Both the position numbers and the translations under genes were made by a program. A stretch of DNA of 64,000 bases from Homalodisca vitripennis (lineage: Eukaryota; Arthropoda; Insecta; Hemiptera; Cicadellidae). This document shows positions 63,038-64,000 of this stretch, one piece after another. The notes below the pieces were generated by a model. That model was not told where the DNA came from. It searched no databases and worked only from the letters and a program-made list of their open reading frames with translations. Positions within the stretch are counted from its first letter, which is position 1; every line of letters begins with the position of its first letter. The stretch lies in contig NW_025777420.1 in the NCBI RefSeq assembly GCF_021130785.1, forward strand, positions 1 through 64,000, written 5' to 3'.

Positions 63038-64000
63038 GCTGAGAGGTGTCAGCTGGAACGCCGACGGGCTAGCAAACAAGCGGCTGGAACTCGGTCAGCT
63101 ACTAACTGAAATGGATGTGGACGTCGGTCTTCTACAGGAGACTCACTTCAGGGCGACAGATCGCTTCAATATCCCCAATTATCAGATATACCGCACCGAT
63201 AGGCAGCTGCAGAACAACCGACCCGGCGGAGGCTCGGCGATCATGGTGCATCGGCGAGTGACCCATCGTCTCCTGGCAGAAGTCCCTGCCCCAGGAGCTG
63301 AGATCACCCAGATTGCCATCCACTACAGCGGAGCCGAACTGGAGATTGTCTCCGTGTACAATCCACCTAGAAAAACTCTGCAAACTCGCTGCCTTGATGC
63401 CCTGCTGCGTCCTGGTTCCCCTGCACTTGTTGCTGGGGACCTCAATGCAAAGCATCTGGACTGGGGATGCCGGAACACCAACTCCAACGGCAGAAGTCTC
63501 CACCGTCTCCTGGACAACCGACTTCACATACAAATACTGACACCTGAGGAGGCCACGCACTACAATCACAATGGACGGCAACTCCTAGACATACTGGACA
63601 TCGGTCTAGCTGGCTCGCTGGACGGACACATCGAGGTGTTTGCAGTGTCTGATCTCTCGTCAGACCACGTGCCAGTTGTCTTCAAGTTGTCTTCAAGCTG
63701 TCATCGTCTCCATTGCCTGGCAGGATTTTTCGGCAGCTCCGCAGCTATCTCCGCCTACGGACCTTCTCCGTCAGCGTTGCCCGATCCACCTCCACGACCC
63801 GCCCAGTGACATCGGTGTGCCAAAGGGATCAGTCCCTGCCCAATCCTGTACCTGTGGTACACAAACGACTTTCCGGTCGCTCCGAGAGTGCAGCTCTCCC
63901 TGTACGCGGACGATGCGCTTCTCACGGCCACTTCTGCCAACCTGAGGATGGCTGGGTTCTACATCCAGCGGCAGCTGCACCTACTGGAGCCCTGGTTGAC
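63030..64000 (+). pseudogene. Jockey-type LINE ORF2: AP endonuclease and truncated reverse transcriptase
   Basis: The endonuclease is complete: GVSWNADGLANKRLELGQLL, LLQETHF, GDLNAKHLDWGC, LLDILDIGL and LSSDHVPVVF carry the Asn, Glu, Asp/Asn and Asp-His residues of APE-type endonucleases. After about 63690 the sequence jumps to GVPKGS (63815), then in another frame ILYLWYTNDF and YADDALLTAT (catalytic Asp pair) and runs off the window. The region between endonuclease and RT palm is missing, an internal deletion that kills the element. Confidence 0.88.

Overview
The window is AT-rich, repeat-dense arthropod DNA, most likely from an insect. The reasons are a SETMAR-type mariner, a second IS630-Tc1-mariner element, jockey-clade LINE pieces, BRO-type genes and long intergenic stretches without genes. 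I see no recognisable cellular host gene. The closest thing is a decayed 18S rRNA fragment on the minus strand near 46.05-46.35 kb.

The core (11.53-42.97 kb) is two Polinton/Maverick-type (adintovirus-like) DNA virus genomes integrated head to tail. Copy A runs 11532-25546 (14.0 kb) and copy B 25605-42967 (17.4 kb). Both have AG...CT termini, inverted terminal repeats and flanking TATATA. They sit in consecutive pieces of a (TA)n tract, and a 2.4-kb Tc1/mariner-type element (43022-45390) sits in the next piece. The shared gene set is double-jelly-roll major capsid, a 132-aa unknown, a small zinc ribbon, a trimeric fibre-like protein, an adenain-type protease, a pX/pVI-like basic protein, a minor capsid protein fused to a parvovirus-type phospholipase A2, an FtsK/A32 packaging ATPase, penton, a BRO protein, zinc-finger proteins and protein-primed DNA polymerase B. 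Copy B also keeps a retrovirus-type integrase with a zinc-ribbon N-terminus and a left-end block with a candidate VLTF3-like late transcription factor. Copy A has deleted both. Each copy carries its own set of frameshifts and stops, so neither is intact. The ATPase is intact in both, the penton only in A, the major capsid only in B.

Most virus genes start with the same motif: an AAATTTT-type T tract, about five bases, then TAAATGG, with the start codon inside the motif. This is the architecture of a poxvirus late promoter. With a VLTF3-like gene and a BRO gene present, it suggests an element tuned to poxvirus-like transcription, possibly a virophage-like companion of an entomopoxvirus. That is inference, but testable.

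Left flank (1-11.5 kb): dispersed repeats, a dead mariner (7222-8283), two jockey 3' ends (one per strand), and a 162-bp inverted repeat that looks perfect (5395-5804). Right flank (45.4-64 kb): the 18S relic, microsatellites, mostly featureless AT-rich DNA, a second copy of the left-flank repeat (60.5-61.1 kb), and the 5' part of a GC-rich jockey-type LINE running off the window with an internal deletion.
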